64,000 nt of DNA from Streptomyces sp. R41 (GCF_041053055.1 NZ_CP163443.1:2914001-2978000); one strand, 5' to 3'. Shown: positions 34,003 to 42,898, counted from the first letter of the stretch. Notes: generated from the letters alone by a model not told the origin. Numbers and translations: made by a program.

Positions 34003-36158
34003 GGCCCGGCCTGGTCGGAGACGAACCCGGAGAGGGCACCGGCGAGGGAGCGGGCGCGGGCGCCGACTCCGCGACGGAGGCCGGGACCCCGCGACCACCG
34101 GTCCCAACGGAGCCCGCCGGCACGACGGAGCCCGACACGGCGGAGCCCGCCGGCACGACGGAGCGCGACATGACGGAGCCCGCCGGCACGACGGAACCCT
34201 GGGCGGATGAGCCCCTCGCGGAGGCGCTCGCCACGATGACGTCACGCTTGGCGGAATCCGGCATGGAGGAAGCCCTCGCGGCGATGCTCGGCAGGGCGAC
34301 ATCCCGCTCGGCGACCCCCCACGCGAACGAAGCCCACGCCGAGCCACTCGGCACGGCGACATCCCGCTCGGCGACCCTCCACGCGAAGGAAGCCCTCGCG
34401 GAGATGCTCGGCGGGGCGACATCCCGCGCGGCGACGCCCCGCACGGACGAAGCCCTCGCAGAGCCACTCGGCACAACGGCACCCGGCACGGCCAAGCCCC
34501 ACGCGAACGAAGCCCACGCCGAGCCACTCGGCAAGGCGACGCCCGGCATGGCAATGCACCGCTCAGCCGAGCCCCGTACGGAGAAACCCGGCACAGCAGC
34601 GCCCCCCACGGCAGCGCCTCGCTCAGTCGAGCCCTGCCCGGAGGAACCCGTCGCCGAGCCACTCGGCACCACGACACCCCACTCAGCGACGCCTCGCATG
34701 CAGCAAGCCCTCGCCAAGCCACTCGGCACGACGACGCCCCACTCGGCGAAACCCCGCACGAAGCAAGCCCTCGCCAAGCCACTCGGCACAACGACGCCCC
34801 ACTCGGCGAAACCCCGCACGAAGCAAGCCCTCGTCAAGCCACTCGGCACAACGACGCCCCACTCGGCGAAACCCCGCACGAAGCAAGCCCTCGCCAAGCC
34901 ACTCGGCACAACGGCACCCGGCACGGCAATGCACCGCTCAGCCGAGCCCCGCACGGAGGAACCCGGCACAGCGGCGCCCCCCACGGCAGCGCCCCGCGCC
35001 GAGGGGCTCGCCCCTGTGCTCCGCGCGGAGGCGACCCGTACGCGCCCCCGCCGTATCGAGGGGCTGCTCCTCGGGCTCGCCGCAGGTGACGCCGCCGGGT
35101 GGCCTGCCGCTCGGCATCGGGCGGCGCGGATGCCCGAGTGGACGCGGCGGCTGACGCGGGAGCTGGACACGTTCGCGGAGCAGAACGCGACCACGACGCT
35201 GCCCGTGCCGATCGCGCTGAACCAGCCGCCGGAGCCGCTGCGGCTCGGCCCGTCGGACGACGCGGAGTGGGCGGCGTTCGCGGCGGAGGCCGTACTGCGG
35301 GCCGGTGAGGGCGCCGCGCTCGGGGACCTGAGCCGGGAGCGGCGGATGCGGGCGTCCATCGACCTGTCGTGGAACGCCATCGCCAGCGAGGTCGCCGCCG
35401 CGGCCGAGCGCGCCCCCGAGGTCGAGTCCGCGCTGCTCCCCCTCCGCGCCCGTATCTCCGTACGGGCCGGACTCGGCAACCTCGCCACCGGCCTGCGCCC
35501 ACCCGCCACCGGCCACGACAACCCGCACTACTTCGACGACGCGGCCTGTGTACGGGCCTGCGTCCTCGCCGTGGCCCACCCTGGCGACCCCCGACTCGCA
35601 GCGGAACTCGCCGAGTTCGACGCCCGCTACACCCAGGACGGCGACGGCGTGCACGGCGCCCGCGCCATGGCCTCGGCGCTGGCCCTCGCCCTCGCCGGGG
35701 CCGACGTCGACGCCTGTGTGGACGCCGCCCTCGCCGAACTGCCCGAGTCGACCGAGATCGGCCGCAACGCCCGGCACGCGATCAAGCTCGCCCGCGACAG
35801 CGAGGGCACCTTCGCCCTCGTCCCCCTCCTCGAGCACCAGATCGTCGACCACGTCTACAGCTACGGCATCGCGGCCGCCGAAACCGTCCCCGTCGCCCTC
35901 GCCCTCGCCACCGCCGCCCGCGGCCGGATCGCCGAGGCGGTGCCCGCCGCCGCGTGTCTGTCCCGGGTCGCGGACTCGGCGCCGGCGCTCGCGGGCGCGC
36001 TCACCGGCGCGCTCGGCGGCGGCGACGCGATCCCCGCCGCCTGGCGCGACGCCTGCCGCACCCTGTCCGGCTGCGCGCTGCCCCGACTGACCGGCACCGA
36101 TCTCATCGGACTCGCCGATCTGCTGGAAGCGACGGAACTGGCCATCCCAGAGGGATGA
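33999..36158 (+). CDS. ADP-ribosylglycohydrolase-like protein with a long repetitive N-terminus (ARH paralogue 2, probably degenerate)
   Basis: A 719-residue protein. Residues about 68-340 consist of 20-residue repeats such as HSAKPRTKQALAKPLGTTTP, rich in Ala, Pro, Thr, Lys and predicted disordered. An ARH-fold domain follows from about residue 345 (RIEGLLLGLAAGDAAGWPAA). The domain keeps YFDDAACVRA but its last motif is SRVADSAPALAGALTGALGG: the paired Asp of the usual GxDxDT metal site are not both present, so hydrolase activity is doubtful. GTG 33999 overlaps ARH1 (GTGA); ARH3 starts 7 nt after its stop. The protein may act as a scaffold or regulatory partner. Confidence 0.82.
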   Translation: MRPGLVGDEPGEGTGEGAGAGADSATEAGTPRPPVPTEPAGTTEPDTAEPAGTTERDMTEPAGTTEPWADEPLAEALATMTSRLAESGMEEALAAMLGRATSRSATPHANEAHAEPLGTATSRSATLHAKEALAEMLGGATSRAATPRTDEALAEPLGTTAPGTAKPHANEAHAEPLGKATPGMAMHRSAEPRTEKPGTAAPPTAAPRSVEPCPEEPVAEPLGTTTPHSATPRMQQALAKPLGTTTPHSAKPRTKQALAKPLGTTTPHSAKPRTKQALVKPLGTTTPHSAKPRTKQALAKPLGTTAPGTAMHRSAEPRTEEPGTAAPPTAAPRAEGLAPVLRAEATRTRPRRIEGLLLGLAAGDAAGWPAARHRAARMPEWTRRLTRELDTFAEQNATTTLPVPIALNQPPEPLRLGPSDDAEWAAFAAEAVLRAGEGAALGDLSRERRMRASIDLSWNAIASEVAAAAERAPEVESALLPLRARISVRAGLGNLATGLRPPATGHDNPHYFDDAACVRACVLAVAHPGDPRLAAELAEFDARYTQDGDGVHGARAMASALALALAGADVDACVDAALAELPESTEIGRNARHAIKLARDSEGTFALVPLLEHQIVDHVYSYGIAAAETVPVALALATAARGRIAEAVPAAACLSRVADSAPALAGALTGALGGGDAIPAAWRDACRTLSGCALPRLTGTDLIGLADLLEATELAIPEG
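34201..34920 (+). repeat. 60-bp minisatellite, about twelve units, coding for 20-residue repeats
   Basis: The sequence has an exact 60-bp period. Units starting near 34741, 34801 and 34861 differ by a single base over most of their length (Ala versus Val codon), and the unit near 34681 is slightly diverged; earlier units (34201-34680) are more diverged. A block encoding HRSAEPRTE(K/E)PGTAAPPTAAPR occurs twice, near 34550-34617 and 34927-34994, bracketing the young copies. This shows nested in-frame duplication. Confidence 0.93.
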
Positions 36159-36165
36159 TTCGGGC

Positions 36166-37335
36166 ATGACGCCCAAAGGAGAAGGAACGGGAACCCTCGA
36201 CGAACGGATCACCGGAGCCCTCGTCGGAGCCGCCGTCGGCGACGCGCTCGGCGGCCCCGTCGAGGGGTACTCCCCCGAGCAGATCACCGAACGCCACGGC
36301 GGCCGCGTCCACGGCGTGGTCGGCCCCTGGAACGGCGACCACTGGCGTACGGCCCGCCCCATCGCCCCGTACCACAAGGGCGACGGGCACGTCACCGACG
36401 ACACCTTGATGACCCATGCGCTGGTACGGGTGTACGCCACCGTCCGCGACCACCTCGACGCCTACGCCATCGCCGAGCACCTCGTCCCCGACCTCATGGG
36501 CACTCCCCGCTGGATCCCCGAACTGGAGGCCGAGGCCCTCCCCCTCCAGCGGATCTTCCTCGCGGAGAAATGGCTGGTGGCCCGCCTCCACTACGGCCAT
36601 GTGGACCCCCGGGAGGCGGGCACCGGCAACATCGTCAACTGCGGAGCCGCGATGTACATGGCCCCGGTCGGCCTGGTCAACGCGGCGAACCCACCGGCCG
36701 CGTACGCCGAGGCGCTCGACATCGCTGGCGCCCACCAGTCGTCGTACGGCCGCGAGGCGGCCGGGATCTTCGCGGCGGCGGTCGCGGCGGCCTGCGCACC
36801 CAAAGCGACCCCGGACTCGGTCGTCTCCGCCTGCCTGGCCCTCGCGAAGGACGGCACGCGTTCGGCCATCCAGGCGGTCTGCGAAGTCGCCGCCCGCCAT
36901 GCGGACTTCGAGTCGGCGCTCGGCCCACTACGGGAGGCGGTGGCCCCCTACGACACGGTGGGCCCCGACTACCGGTCCCCGTCCCTCGGCGCCCGCCGCC
37001 CGTCCCGCCTCCACTCCATCGAGGAACTCCCCATCGCCCTGGGCATGTTGGTGGTCTCCGGCGGCGACTACCGCCACGCCGTCCTCGGCTCGGTGAACTA
37101 CGGCCGCGATTGCGACTCCATCGCCACCATGTCCGGCGCCCTCGCCGGCGCCCTCGGCTCCGAGGTCCCCCACGACTGGGCGAAGACGGTGGCGGAGTCG
37201 AGCCGCCTCGACCTCGAAGCCCCGGCGAGAACACTCGCGGAGGTGACGCGCGAGATCTTCGAACGGGACGTACACCGCCGCCGCACCCACGAGTCGGCGT
37301 ACGCCGCGCTGACGGGGACACCATGCTCCGACTGA
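36166..37335 (+). CDS. ADP-ribosylglycohydrolase family protein (ARH paralogue 3)
   Basis: A 389-residue ARH enzyme with an intact active site: GALVGAAVGDALGGPVEG (about residues 18-35), VTDDTLMTHAL and VNYGRDCDSIATMSGALAGALG. The middle contains NCGAAMYMAPVGLVNAANP, a family landmark. It is the cleanest catalytically competent copy along with ARH1. ATG 36166 follows AGAGGGATGATT weakly. Its last 13 nt overlap the start of ARH4. The physiological substrate is unknown. Confidence 0.9.
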   Translation: MTPKGEGTGTLDERITGALVGAAVGDALGGPVEGYSPEQITERHGGRVHGVVGPWNGDHWRTARPIAPYHKGDGHVTDDTLMTHALVRVYATVRDHLDAYAIAEHLVPDLMGTPRWIPELEAEALPLQRIFLAEKWLVARLHYGHVDPREAGTGNIVNCGAAMYMAPVGLVNAANPPAAYAEALDIAGAHQSSYGREAAGIFAAAVAAACAPKATPDSVVSACLALAKDGTRSAIQAVCEVAARHADFESALGPLREAVAPYDTVGPDYRSPSLGARRPSRLHSIEELPIALGMLVVSGGDYRHAVLGSVNYGRDCDSIATMSGALAGALGSEVPHDWAKTVAESSRLDLEAPARTLAEVTREIFERDVHRRRTHESAYAALTGTPCSD

Positions 37336-38771
37336 CCTGGGTCCAACCGGAAGACCTCCTCGGCCACGAACTCCACCAGGCCTCCCAGGACGGCCGCGAG
37401 CCGGCGGCCATCGCAACCCGCTGGCGCGCAGCGGGCGGCCACGAGGCCCCCCTCCGCGCGGGCGCGTCCCCCACCCCGGCGTCCCCCTACCTCCGAGTCC
37501 TGGCAAAGGACCTCCTGGACGAACTCGCCGACCTGCCGAGCACATTGGCGGATCAGGAGCCAACGGACCTGAGCAGGATCAGGACCCACTGCCCGAACTG
37601 GCCAGCTGCCGTAGCTGTGGGCATGCGTGCCGCCAGGGGCGGCACGGGTGGGCACTGCGGCACCCTGCAAGCGCCGGTAAGCGCACCCACCCCGACGCCC
37701 GCCCCCACCCAGGCCCGCCTGGAAGCAGCCTGGCTGGGCAGAGCCGTAGGGTGCCTACTCGGCAAGCCGGTGGAGAAGCTTCCCCTGCAAGGGATCCGAG
37801 AACTGGCCCGAGCCACGGGAAACTGGCCCCTGCACACGTGGTTCACCGCCCGCGGCGTCCCCGACGACGTCAAGAACGCCTACCCCTGGAACAAACGCTC
37901 CGCCCCTACCTCCCTCGCCGAAAACATCGACGGCATGCCGGAGGACGACGACCTCAACTACCCCCTCCTCAACCTCCTGCTGCTCCAACGCCACGGCCGA
38001 ACCTTCACCACCACGGACGTGGCCCGCCTCTGGCTGGACGAACTGCCCGCAGGCCGCACCTTCACCGCGGAACGCATCGCCTACCGCAACCTCCTCACCG
38101 GCATCGAACCCCCACGCACGGCCCGCCACCGCAACCCGTTCCGCGAATGGATCGGCGCCCTGATCCGCGCCGACGTCCACGGCTGGACGAACCCCGGCGA
38201 CCCGGCCGCCGCCGCGGAACAGGCCCACTGCGACGCCACCCTCACCCACACCGCCAACGGCGTCTACGCGGCGATGTTCACGGCGGCCACCATCGCCGAG
38301 GCGGCCACCGGAGCGAGCGACGTCCACGCATGCCTCCGCACCGGCCTCACCGTCGTCCCACCGGCCTCACGCCTGGCCCAGGCGATCGGTCACGCCGTCC
38401 AACTGGCCCGTACGACACCCGACTTCGACGCGGTCGTAGACGAACTGCACACCACCCACTCCGCCTACCACTGGGTCCACGCCGTCCCCAACACCGCCCT
38501 GATCGCCGCCGCCCTCACCCACGCGAACGGCGACTTCACCGGCTCCATCTGCCGTGCCGTGTCGGGCGGCCTGGACACCGACTCGAACGGCGCGACGGCC
38601 GGAAGCATCGCGGGCCTGCTCGCGGGAGACCCCACCTCCCTCCCCGACCGCTGGACCACCCCGCTCAAGAACCGACTCGCCACCTCGATCGCCGACTTCA
38701 ACGGCATCGGCTTCGACACCCTCGCCCAGCAGACCCATCTGCTCACCCGCCGGGAGGCACCCCGCCCATGA
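37323..38771 (+). CDS. ADP-ribosylglycohydrolase family protein (ARH paralogue 4) with an in-frame REP-like insert
   Basis: A 482-residue protein. An N-terminal helical domain of about 95 residues (MLRLTWVQPEDLLGHEL) is followed by a linker, then an ARH fold (AAWLGRAVGCLLGKPVEKLP; MPEDDDLNYPLLNLLLL; SGGLDTDSNGATAGSIAGLL). The first motif lacks the usual GDA triad, but the final DTDS is present. Residues about 97-122 (WPAAVAVGMRAARGGTGG ...) are encoded by a dispersed repeat found elsewhere as non-coding DNA (17220-17295), so a mobile or REP-like sequence became protein. It overlaps ARH3 by 13 nt and the ribokinase gene by 4 nt. Confidence 0.86.
   Translation: MLRLTWVQPEDLLGHELHQASQDGREPAAIATRWRAAGGHEAPLRAGASPTPASPYLRVLAKDLLDELADLPSTLADQEPTDLSRIRTHCPNWPAAVAVGMRAARGGTGGHCGTLQAPVSAPTPTPAPTQARLEAAWLGRAVGCLLGKPVEKLPLQGIRELARATGNWPLHTWFTARGVPDDVKNAYPWNKRSAPTSLAENIDGMPEDDDLNYPLLNLLLLQRHGRTFTTTDVARLWLDELPAGRTFTAERIAYRNLLTGIEPPRTARHRNPFREWIGALIRADVHGWTNPGDPAAAAEQAHCDATLTHTANGVYAAMFTAATIAEAATGASDVHACLRTGLTVVPPASRLAQAIGHAVQLARTTPDFDAVVDELHTTHSAYHWVHAVPNTALIAAALTHANGDFTGSICRAVSGGLDTDSNGATAGSIAGLLAGDPTSLPDRWTTPLKNRLATSIADFNGIGFDTLAQQTHLLTRREAPRP
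37610..37688 (-). repeat. Dispersed REP-like repeat, copy B, inside the ARH4 coding sequence
   Basis: The reverse complement aligns with 17220-17295 over about 76 bp, including the stem GTGCCGCCCC...GGCGGCAC. It is inserted without disturbing the frame and encodes the Gly/Ala-rich linker between the N-terminal domain and the ARH fold. Confidence 0.8.
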
Positions 38772-39670
38772 CCCACATCGCCGTACTCGGCAGCACGAAC
38801 ATGGACCTCGTCGCGTACGTCGCCAAGGCCCCGCAGCGCGGCGAGACCGTGACGGGACGCGAGTTCCGTACGATCCCCGGCGGCAAGGGCGCCAACCAGG
38901 CGGTGGCCGCGGCGCACGCGGGCTCCGACGTCTCGTTGATCGGCGCGGTGGGCGCGGACGGCTTCGGCAGCCAGCTCCGGTCCACGCTGGAGCACTCGGG
39001 CGTGGACACCGACCATCTGCGCACCACCGAGGGCCCGTCCGGCACCGCACACATCGTCGTGGACGACGAGGGCGGCAACGCGATCGTCGTCATCCCCGGC
39101 GCGAACGGCACCGTCACCGCCCTGGCCCCCGGCGACGAGGCCCTCATCGCGACCGCCGACGCACTGCTGCTCCAGCTCGAGATCCCGCTGGACGCGGTCC
39201 TCGCCGGCGCCGAGGCCGCGCGCCGCCACGGCGTCCGTACGATCCTCACCCCCTCCCCCGCCCAGCCTCTGCCACCCAGGCTCCTCTCCTCCATCGACCT
39301 GTTGGTGCCCAACGAGCACGAGGCCGCCGCGCTCACCGGCGTCACCGACCCCCGCGAGGCCGCCACCGCCCTGCTCGACCAAGTCCCGGAAGTCGTCGTC
39401 ACACTGGGCGCGGCGGGCAGCCTGTACGCGGCCCGGGGCGCCGCACCCCTCACCGTGCCCGCGCCCCGGGTGACCGCCGTGGACTCGACGGGCGCGGGCG
39501 ACACCTTCGTCGGCAACCTCGCCGTGGCGCTCGCCGAGGGCCGGGAGATGTCGGAGGCGCTCGTGTGGGCGTCGGCGGCGGCAGCCCTGTCGGTGCAGCG
39601 GCCCGGGGCGTCGTCCTCGATGCCGTACCGCTCCGAGATCGACGCCCAGGCGTCGCAGCGCACCTCATGA
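38768..39670 (+). CDS. rbsK: Ribokinase (PfkB family)
   Basis: A 300-residue sugar kinase phosphorylating ribose to ribose-5-phosphate. The N-terminal GSTNMDLVAYV and PGGKGANQAVAAA signature, the LVPNEHEAAALTG motif and the catalytic STGAGDTFVGNLAVALA (Asp base) are all present. ATG 38768 overlaps the ARH4 stop and its own stop overlaps the CaiB gene, both by 4 nt. Co-translation with four ribosyl-hydrolase-fold genes suggests the kinase captures free ribose or ADP-ribose-derived sugar released by them; no rbs transporter is present. Confidence 0.92.
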   Translation: MTHIAVLGSTNMDLVAYVAKAPQRGETVTGREFRTIPGGKGANQAVAAAHAGSDVSLIGAVGADGFGSQLRSTLEHSGVDTDHLRTTEGPSGTAHIVVDDEGGNAIVVIPGANGTVTALAPGDEALIATADALLLQLEIPLDAVLAGAEAARRHGVRTILTPSPAQPLPPRLLSSIDLLVPNEHEAAALTGVTDPREAATALLDQVPEVVVTLGAAGSLYAARGAAPLTVPAPRVTAVDSTGAGDTFVGNLAVALAEGREMSEALVWASAAAALSVQRPGASSSMPYRSEIDAQASQRTS

Positions 39671-40872
39671 GCGCGCGCCCCGAACAGAGCGGCCCGCTCA
39701 CCGGCCTGCGCGTCCTCGACCTCGCGACCCTCTTCGCCGGACCGCTCGCCGCCACCATGCTCGGCGACTTCGGTGCGGAGGTCATCAAGGTCGAGCATCC
39801 GGCCAAGCCGGACCCGTCCCGGGGCCACGGCCCTTCGAAGCACGGCGTCGGCCTGTGGTGGAAGCTCCTCGGCCGCAACAAGCGCACGATCACGCTCGAC
39901 CTGTCGAAGCCCGGCGGCCGCGAGACCCTGCTCCGGCTCGCCGCCACCACCGACGTGATCGTCGAGAACTTCCGCCCCGGCACCCTGGAGAAATGGGACC
40001 TGGGCTGGGCGGAGCTGTCGGCCGCCAACCCGGGACTCGTCCTCGCCCGTGTCACCGGTTTCGGACAGTTCGGCCCGTACGCGCACCGCCCCGGATTCGG
40101 CACCCTCGCCGAGGCGATGAGCGGCTTCGCGGCGATCACCGGCGAACCGGACGCCCCGCCGACCCTCCCGCCCTTCGGCCTGGCCGACTCGATCGCGGGC
40201 CTGGCGACGGCGTACGCGGTGATGACCGCGCTGACGGCCCGCGAGCGCACCGGCGAGGGCCAGGTGATCGACATGGCGATCATCGAACCGATTCTGACCG
40301 TCGTCGGCCCGCAGCCCATCTGGTACGACCAGTTGGGCCACGTCCAGCCCCGTACCGGCAATCGCTCCGCGAACAACGCGCCCCGCAACACCTATCGCAC
40401 GGCGGACGGTTCGTGGGTCGCGGTCTCCACGTCGGCGCAGTCGATCGCCGAGCGGGTGATGCGACTGGTCGGGCGCCCGGACCTGATCGCGGAGCCGTGG
40501 TTCGCCACGGGTGCGGACCGGGCGCGCCACGCGGACATCCTCGACGACGCGGTCGGGACCTGGATCGCCCGCCGCACCCGCGCCGAGGTCCTGGAGGCCT
40601 TCGAGAAGGCGGAGGCGGCGGTGGCCCCCATCCAGGACGTACGGGACGTCATGACCGACCCGCAGTACGCGGCCCTGGACACGATCACCACGATCGACGA
40701 CCCCGAACTGGGCCCCCTGCGCATGCAGAACGTCCTCTTCCGGCTCTCCGCCACCCCCGGTGCGATCCACTGGGCGGGCCGCCCGCACGGCGCGGACACG
40801 GATGCGGTACTCGCCGAAGTCGGCCTGACGGGGCCCGAGATCGCCGCCCTGCGAGCGGAGGGCGCCTTGTGA
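39667..40872 (+). CDS. CaiB/BaiF family CoA transferase
   Basis: A 401-residue class III CoA transferase. Typical segments are GLRVLDLATLFAGPLAATML, GDFGAEVIKVEHP, RNKRTITLDL, VENFRPGTLEKW and GEGQVIDMAIIEPIL, whose Asp (about residue 202) is the expected acyl-carrying nucleophile. It moves CoA between organic acids. The ATG overlaps the ribokinase stop and the TGA overlaps the following CitE-like gene (GTGA). Pairing with a CitE-type lyase suggests activation then cleavage of a citramalate- or malate-like acid. The link with ribose metabolism is not obvious. Confidence 0.9.
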   Translation: MSARPEQSGPLTGLRVLDLATLFAGPLAATMLGDFGAEVIKVEHPAKPDPSRGHGPSKHGVGLWWKLLGRNKRTITLDLSKPGGRETLLRLAATTDVIVENFRPGTLEKWDLGWAELSAANPGLVLARVTGFGQFGPYAHRPGFGTLAEAMSGFAAITGEPDAPPTLPPFGLADSIAGLATAYAVMTALTARERTGEGQVIDMAIIEPILTVVGPQPIWYDQLGHVQPRTGNRSANNAPRNTYRTADGSWVAVSTSAQSIAERVMRLVGRPDLIAEPWFATGADRARHADILDDAVGTWIARRTRAEVLEAFEKAEAAVAPIQDVRDVMTDPQYAALDTITTIDDPELGPLRMQNVLFRLSATPGAIHWAGRPHGADTDAVLAEVGLTGPEIAALRAEGAL

Positions 40873-41705
40873 CCGCGGAGTTCCCCCTCACTTGGCTGTA
40901 CGTCCCCGGGGACCGCCCCGAGGTGGTGGTCAAGGCCCTCGCCTCCGGAGCTGACGTCGTCCTCGTCGACCTGGAGGACGCGGTCGCCCCGGACCGCAAG
41001 GAGTACGCCCGCGCGGCCACGGCGGACCTCCTCTCCGAGCCGCCGCCGGTGCCGGTCCACGTCCGCGTGAACGCCCTGGACAGTCCCCTGGCCGAGACCG
41101 ACCTCAAGACCCTGGCCCCGCTCCCCGGCCTGTCCGGTCTCCGCCTGCCCAAGGTGAGCGCGCCCGCCGACGTCGTACGGGTCGCGGAGGGCGCCACCCC
41201 CGCGGAGGGCGGGGCGATCCCCGTGTACGCCCTCCTGGAAACCGCCCTCGCCGTGGAACACGCCTTCGCCATCGCGTCGTCGCACCGCGCACTGCGCGGC
41301 ATCGCCATCGGGGAGGCCGACCTGCGGGCCGACCTGGGCGTACGCGACGACGTCGGCCTCGACTGGTCGCGCGCCCGCGTGATCGTGGCCGCCCGCGCGG
41401 CCGGGCTGCCCCCGCCGGTCCAGTCCGTCTACCCGGACATCCGCGACGTGGAGGGCCTCGCCGCGTCCTGCGCCCACGGCCGCGCCCTCGGCTTCCTCGG
41501 GCGCGCGGCCATCCACCCCCGCCAGCTCCCCATCATCGAGCGGGCCTACCTCCCCACCCCCGCCGAGATCGACTCCGCCGAGGCCATCGTCAAAGCCGCC
41601 GCCAACGCTCCCGGCGCCCAGGCCCTCCCCGACGGCCGCTTCATCGACGCAGCGGTGGTGACCGGCGCCCACCGCACCCTCGCACTCGCACGCCGCCTGA
41701 GCTGA
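40869..41705 (+). CDS. CitE-like HpcH/HpaI aldolase (CoA-ester lyase)
   Basis: A 278-residue TIM-barrel lyase. WLYVPGDRPEVVVKAL at the start, VDLEDAVAPDRKEYAR with acidic residues, HVRVNALDSP, and GEADLRADLGV with Mg2+ ligands identify the CitE/malyl- or citramalyl-CoA lyase group. It is a stand-alone CitE with no citD or citF, so not citrate lyase. It is the last gene of the operon and ends before a strong bidirectional terminator. Likely substrate: a 3-hydroxyacyl-CoA made by the preceding CoA transferase. Confidence 0.88.
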   Translation: MTAEFPLTWLYVPGDRPEVVVKALASGADVVLVDLEDAVAPDRKEYARAATADLLSEPPPVPVHVRVNALDSPLAETDLKTLAPLPGLSGLRLPKVSAPADVVRVAEGATPAEGGAIPVYALLETALAVEHAFAIASSHRALRGIAIGEADLRADLGVRDDVGLDWSRARVIVAARAAGLPPPVQSVYPDIRDVEGLAASCAHGRALGFLGRAAIHPRQLPIIERAYLPTPAEIDSAEAIVKAAANAPGAQALPDGRFIDAAVVTGAHRTLALARRLS

Positions 41706-41757
41706 CGGTCCCGCCGCCAGGTTTCTTGTGCCCCCTCCGTCTCGTACCTGGGCCGCC

Positions 41758-41812
41758 GCCCCGAATGGGGCGCGGGGAACTGCGCGACAAGCCCCCACCG
41801 ACCCGCAGCCGA
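41758..41812 (-). repeat. Streptomyces-type dispersed intergenic repeat
   Basis: The core GGGGCGCGGGGAACTGCGCG followed by ACAAGCCCCCACCGACCCGC is a sequence I recognise as very common between genes in Streptomyces chromosomes. Here it occupies the gap between the convergent citE-like and lgt genes. Its role is unknown. Confidence 0.6.
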
Positions 41813-41880
41813 AAAGGGGGTCGGGACGGGTAGGGGTGGAGGGGGCGAAAACCCAGGCGCCGGCACCGGAGGCCGGCACG

Positions 41881-41920
41881 CGAAGGGGGCGCCGCGTTCC
41901 AGGACGCGGCGCCCCCTTCG
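41881..41920. terminator. Strong bidirectional terminator between citE-like gene and lgt
   Basis: A perfect 16-bp stem (CGAAGGGGGCGCCGCG, 41881-41896, with its exact complement at 41905-41920) encloses an 8-nt loop. No U-tract is present, as is usual for Streptomyces terminators. Its place between convergent genes fits termination of both transcripts. Confidence 0.9.
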
Positions 41921-41935
41921 ACGTAGCGAAAGCCG

Positions 41936-42898
41936 TCAGCTCTTCTTGGCCGACTCGGCCTCGTCCTCCGTGGCCGACTCGGTGGACTCGGCGGATCCCT
42001 CGGCCTCGGCGTCAGCCGACTTGTCGAGGTCGACGGACTCGCCGTCGGCGACACGCTCCCTGTCCCCGTCGCCGGACGCGTCCACGTCGGGCTCCACCAC
42101 TTCCTCACGCCCCGGCCGACGACGCGCAGAGATGACGATGTAGATCACCGCGAGGAGGAAGACACCCATCGCGGTCCAGTCGTTGAGACGCAGGCCCAGG
42201 ATGTGGTGGGCGTCGTCGACACGCATGTACTCGATCCACCCGCGGCCGACGCAGTACGCGGCGACGTACAGGGCGAACGCCCGCCCATGGCCCAGCTTGA
42301 AGCGGCGGTCGGCCCACAGGACGAGGAAGCCGACACCGATGCACCACAGCGACTCGTACAGGAACGTCGGGTGGTAGTACCCCGGCACCCGCCCGTCGGT
42401 GGAGGACGTGATGTGCAGCGCCCAGGGGACGTCCGTCGCCTTACCGTAGAGCTCCTGGTTGAACCAGTTGCCCCAGCGCCCGATCGCCTGCGCGAAGGCG
42501 ATGCCGGGTGCGACGGCGTCGGCCCACGCGGGCAGCGGGATGCCACGACGGCGGCACCCGATCCACGCGCCCAGCGCGCCGAGCGCGATCGCGCCCCAGA
42601 TGCCGAGCCCGCCCTCCCAGATCTTGAAGGCGTCCACCCAGTCGCGGCCCTCGCTGAAGTACAGCTCGTAGTCCGTGATCACGTGGTAGAGCCGACCGCC
42701 GACGAGGCCGAAGGGGACGGCCCAGACCGCGATGTCGGCCACTGTGCCGGACCGCCCTCCCCGGGCGATCCAGCGCTTGTTGCCGAGCCAGACGGCTACG
42801 AAGACGCCGATGATGATGCAGAACGCGTAGGCACGCAGCGGAATGGGGCCGAGGTGCAGCACACCGCGCGACGGGCTGGGAATGAAGGCAAGTTCCAT
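41936..42898 (-). CDS. lgt: Prolipoprotein diacylglyceryl transferase
   Basis: A 320-residue inner-membrane enzyme that transfers diacylglycerol to lipobox cysteines. It starts MELAFIPSPSRG, as in other Streptomyces. The seven helices include VGGRLYHVITDYE and the Lgt signature RWGNWFNQELYG. A C-terminal acidic tail of about 50 residues (DASGDGDRERVADGES...) is typical of actinobacteria. ATG 42898 lacks a strong ribosome site; a GTG 36 nt upstream is possible. Lipoproteins of the polysaccharide cluster would be among its substrates. Confidence 0.94.
   Translation of the reverse strand: MELAFIPSPSRGVLHLGPIPLRAYAFCIIIGVFVAVWLGNKRWIARGGRSGTVADIAVWAVPFGLVGGRLYHVITDYELYFSEGRDWVDAFKIWEGGLGIWGAIALGALGAWIGCRRRGIPLPAWADAVAPGIAFAQAIGRWGNWFNQELYGKATDVPWALHITSSTDGRVPGYYHPTFLYESLWCIGVGFLVLWADRRFKLGHGRAFALYVAAYCVGRGWIEYMRVDDAHHILGLRLNDWTAMGVFLLAVIYIVISARRRPGREEVVEPDVDASGDGDRERVADGESVDLDKSADAEAEGSAESTESATEDEAESAKKS

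Noticed and set aside
34242..34934. Repetitive Arg/Ala/Gly/Leu minus-strand frames (for example AEWLGEGLLRAGFRR repeats)
   Set aside because: They mirror the 60-bp coding minisatellite; the plus-strand gene has upstream coupling and a downstream conserved domain in the same frame.
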